Origin: Candidatus Latescibacter anaerobius SCGC AAA252-E07
GTDB taxonomy: Bacteria > Latescibacterota > Latescibacteria > Latescibacterales > Latescibacteraceae
Assembly: GCA_000403035.1 (NCBI GenBank)
Contig: AQSL01000144.1
Coordinates: forward strand, 7,853 to 20,942
Direction: 5' to 3'
DNA length: 13,090 bases
The notes under the pieces are model-generated. The model was given only the letters and a program-made list of their open reading frames with translations. It was not told where the DNA came from and ran no database searches. This document shows positions 11,908 to 13,090 of the stretch, piece after piece. The translations under genes and the position numbers were made by a program. The stretch's first letter is position 1; each line of letters opens with the position of its first letter.

Positions 11908-12088
11908 GTGAAAAGAGCATTCTTTCTCATAATTGGGCTTTTGGTTTTGCCTTCTGTTGCCCGGGCGGATGATTTTACCTTAAGTGGCTATACTGAGGTA
12001 GGGAAGAGATCCACGGCTGAAGATTACGAGGAAGAGGATCGAGGAGCTTGAGACAGAAGTTAAACGATTGAAAAGCGAAGAAATGTAA
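11908..12088 (+). pseudogene. Remnant of an exported protein gene
   Basis: The GTG at 11908, with AAGGA about 10 bases upstream, begins a clear Sec signal peptide (MKRAFFLIIGLLVLPSVARA) with a likely cut after ARA. About 27 residues follow (DDFTLSGYTEVGKRSTAEDY, then EEEDRGA) before TGA at 12049-12051. The start DFTLSGYTEVG resembles the N-terminal strand of outer-membrane beta-barrels. In the next frame the same bases continue into a coiled-coil-like end (RIEELETEVKRLKSEEM) and a stop at 12086-12088. This looks like a longer envelope gene that lost its middle or shifted frame. If so, the host has an outer membrane. A real 47-residue secreted peptide cannot be excluded. Confidence 0.45.
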
Positions 12089-12245
12089 AGAAAATTTTAT
12101 CATAGATACAAAGCTTGGATCAAAATTTCGTTGGGAGATAGATATATGACCGCTTCTGAAAAGAAGATAGTTAAAATCGTTAAGTGTTTTACAACTTGTC
12201 GAGTTCTAGGATGAATTTTCCAAAGCATGTGGAAGTCTCGCATCG

Positions 12246-12542
12246 ATGACAGATGAGATTACATATAATCAGATTCTCTACTTTTCCAGTAACGCTTTCA
12301 TATGTAAGACTGTCGTGAAATCATATGTGGATCAAGGTAAGCTGATATTAATACTTGAAGACTTAGAGAAAATAATAATAGATGGGAAAAAAGTCGATAC
12401 GACCGGTCATGAAAAACGGATAAAGGAGATTATATCATTGGCAATAGAAAAGGGATTTAGTATTTACGAAAAGTCGGTGAAGCATTACGCAACTGATGTG
12501 GAAGGCGACAATATAATCGAGTATGTATTGATTAGGAAGTAA
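12246..12542 (+). CDS. Hypothetical protein, 98 residues
   Basis: A soluble protein of mixed strand and helix: FICKTVVKSYVDQGKLILIL, then EDLEKIIIDGKKVD, an amphipathic helix (EKRIKEIISLAIEKGFSIYE) and an end strand (DNIIEYVLIRK). There is one cysteine and no signal peptide or membrane segment. I recognise no family. The ATG at 12246 has only a distant GGAAG upstream. Codon use looks coding, and isoleucine and lysine richness matches its neighbours. It sits outside the compact gvp gene run and may be unrelated to vesicles. Confidence 0.6.
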   Translation: MTDEITYNQILYFSSNAFICKTVVKSYVDQGKLILILEDLEKIIIDGKKVDTTGHEKRIKEIISLAIEKGFSIYEKSVKHYATDVEGDNIIEYVLIRK

Positions 12543-12706
12543 CTTAATTTATTAATTTAGTGTTATGATATATGTTTGCCAATTGAAGTATATTTCCACA
12601 CATTAACCGGGGAGATACTACCGAGTACAGGGAACATCACGAGCCGCCCGTTTCCGAAATAATTCCTTGAATCCCGGAGAACTCATAACTGAAGGGGGTG
12701 AAAGGT

Positions 12707-13012
12707 ATGATTTATGTGGGGTTTTTACCGTTTTTGTATCTGTTAATCATCGGGATAGTAGTTTCTTTGATACTGTTTTTTGTGCCGAAGATCACGGTTA
12801 AACTTCCCGGAGGGTATCCCGTCAATTTAATTGCTGGCTATGTCGGTGCCTGGGTAGGAACGCCTGTATTTGGCAAATGGGAGTTTTTGACCCGCGGTGA
12901 GATAAGTATTATCCCTGCTATACTGGGTGCTATCGCGGCGATTCTCTTGGCTAATTCCTGTGCAGAATGCTGTAGGAAATATGGAGAAAAACAGACAGGA
13001 CAACAAGGATAA
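12707..13012 (+). CDS. GlsB/YeaQ/YmgE-like small membrane protein, paralogue of the 88-aa protein
   Basis: A 101-residue protein from the ATG at 12707, which has GAAGGGGGTG 6 bases upstream; an in-frame GTG at 12698 lies within that ribosome site. Three membrane segments are expected (about 5-27, 39-56 and 66-83). Shared with the protein at 5619 are VPKITV.LPGG, a Gly-rich GYVGAWVG, VFGKWEFLT, ISIIPAILGAIAAILLA and a terminal CxxC (SCAECCRKYGEK). The conserved end Cys-x-x-Cys is unusual for this membrane family and kept in both copies. It probably forms its own unit, with a 164-base leader and a terminator-like hairpin after it. A link to gas vesicles is suggested only by the paralogue within the cluster. 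Confidence 0.82.
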   Translation: MIYVGFLPFLYLLIIGIVVSLILFFVPKITVKLPGGYPVNLIAGYVGAWVGTPVFGKWEFLTRGEISIIPAILGAIAAILLANSCAECCRKYGEKQTGQQG

Positions 13013-13038
13013 TCGCAAGAGAGATGAAGAGCAGCTCC

Positions 13039-13073
13039 ACGGGGAAGGATATCTACACTTCCCCGTCTGTTTT
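13039..13073 (+). terminator. Rho-independent-type terminator
   Basis: ACGGGGAAG (13039-13047) pairs perfectly with CTTCCCCGT (13058-13066) around a 10-base loop, followed by CTGTTTT. It lies 26 bases after the stop of the second membrane protein and probably ends its transcript. The T-run is short, so termination may be partial. Confidence 0.7.
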
Positions 13074-13090
13074 ATGGAATGATAGGTTAC

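Larger units (their letters stand above)
11745..12245. other. Gene-poor stretch between gvpO and the 98-aa ORF
   Basis: About 500 bases without a confident intact gene. They hold the tail of a possible 38-residue ORF (to 11844), the interleaved hairpins at 11861-11889, the exported-protein remnant at 11908-12088, and a 22-codon frame at 12146-12214 that is too short to trust. No tRNA, insertion-sequence end or repeat array is seen. The look is of decayed sequence at the edge of the gvp core. Confidence 0.5.

Noticed and set aside
12146..12214. 22-codon ORF before the 98-aa gene
   Set aside because: Too short, with no recognisable features; likely chance.

Overview
The window is a bacterial gas vesicle (gvp) cluster. 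Every recognisable gene lies on the + strand and most are tightly packed. The host looks like an AT-rich bacterium: several genes have strong Shine-Dalgarno sites (GGAGGTGAT before position 787, AGGAGGAGGTG before 9266), start codons include GTG, and the small gvp genes are the bacterial set. The sequence alone does not fix the lineage. The main shell gene gvpA and the cap of gvpN probably lie upstream of the left edge.

Left part (1-5.9 kb), assembly and quality control: the C-terminal two thirds of GvpN (AAA ATPase); a 56-aa AbrB/SpoVT-like protein; a 103-aa coiled-coil protein; a 126-aa protein with six DnaJ-type CxxC zinc motifs; GvpH (Hsp20 family); an ArsA/Get3-like ATPase; a two-domain CDC48/VAT-type AAA unfoldase; a 50-aa charged protein; and an 88-aa membrane protein of the GlsB/YeaQ type.

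Middle part (5.9-11.7 kb), shell accessory genes: four GvpF/L paralogues, the first fused to a J domain with an intact HPD motif; a frameshifted winged-helix gene; GvpG; a divergent GvpO-like protein; a GvpA-family/GvpK fusion; an 87-aa four-cysteine protein; a GvpJ-type protein with a coiled-coil tail; and a typical GvpO.

Right part (11.7-13.1 kb) is looser: a possible 38-aa ORF, a pair of mutually exclusive hairpins, the remnant of an exported protein, an unrecognised 98-aa ORF, a second GlsB-like membrane protein closely related to the 88-aa one, and a terminator-like hairpin near the right edge.

The most interesting reading is a dedicated protein-handling pathway for very hydrophobic, aggregation-prone shell proteins. 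The two hallmark parts of DnaJ are split: the J domain is on a GvpF/L protein and the zinc-finger part is a separate gene. They sit with an Hsp20, a Get3-like hydrophobic-cargo ATPase and a CDC48-type unfoldase. This functional model is inference; the domain identifications rest on motifs visible in the translations.
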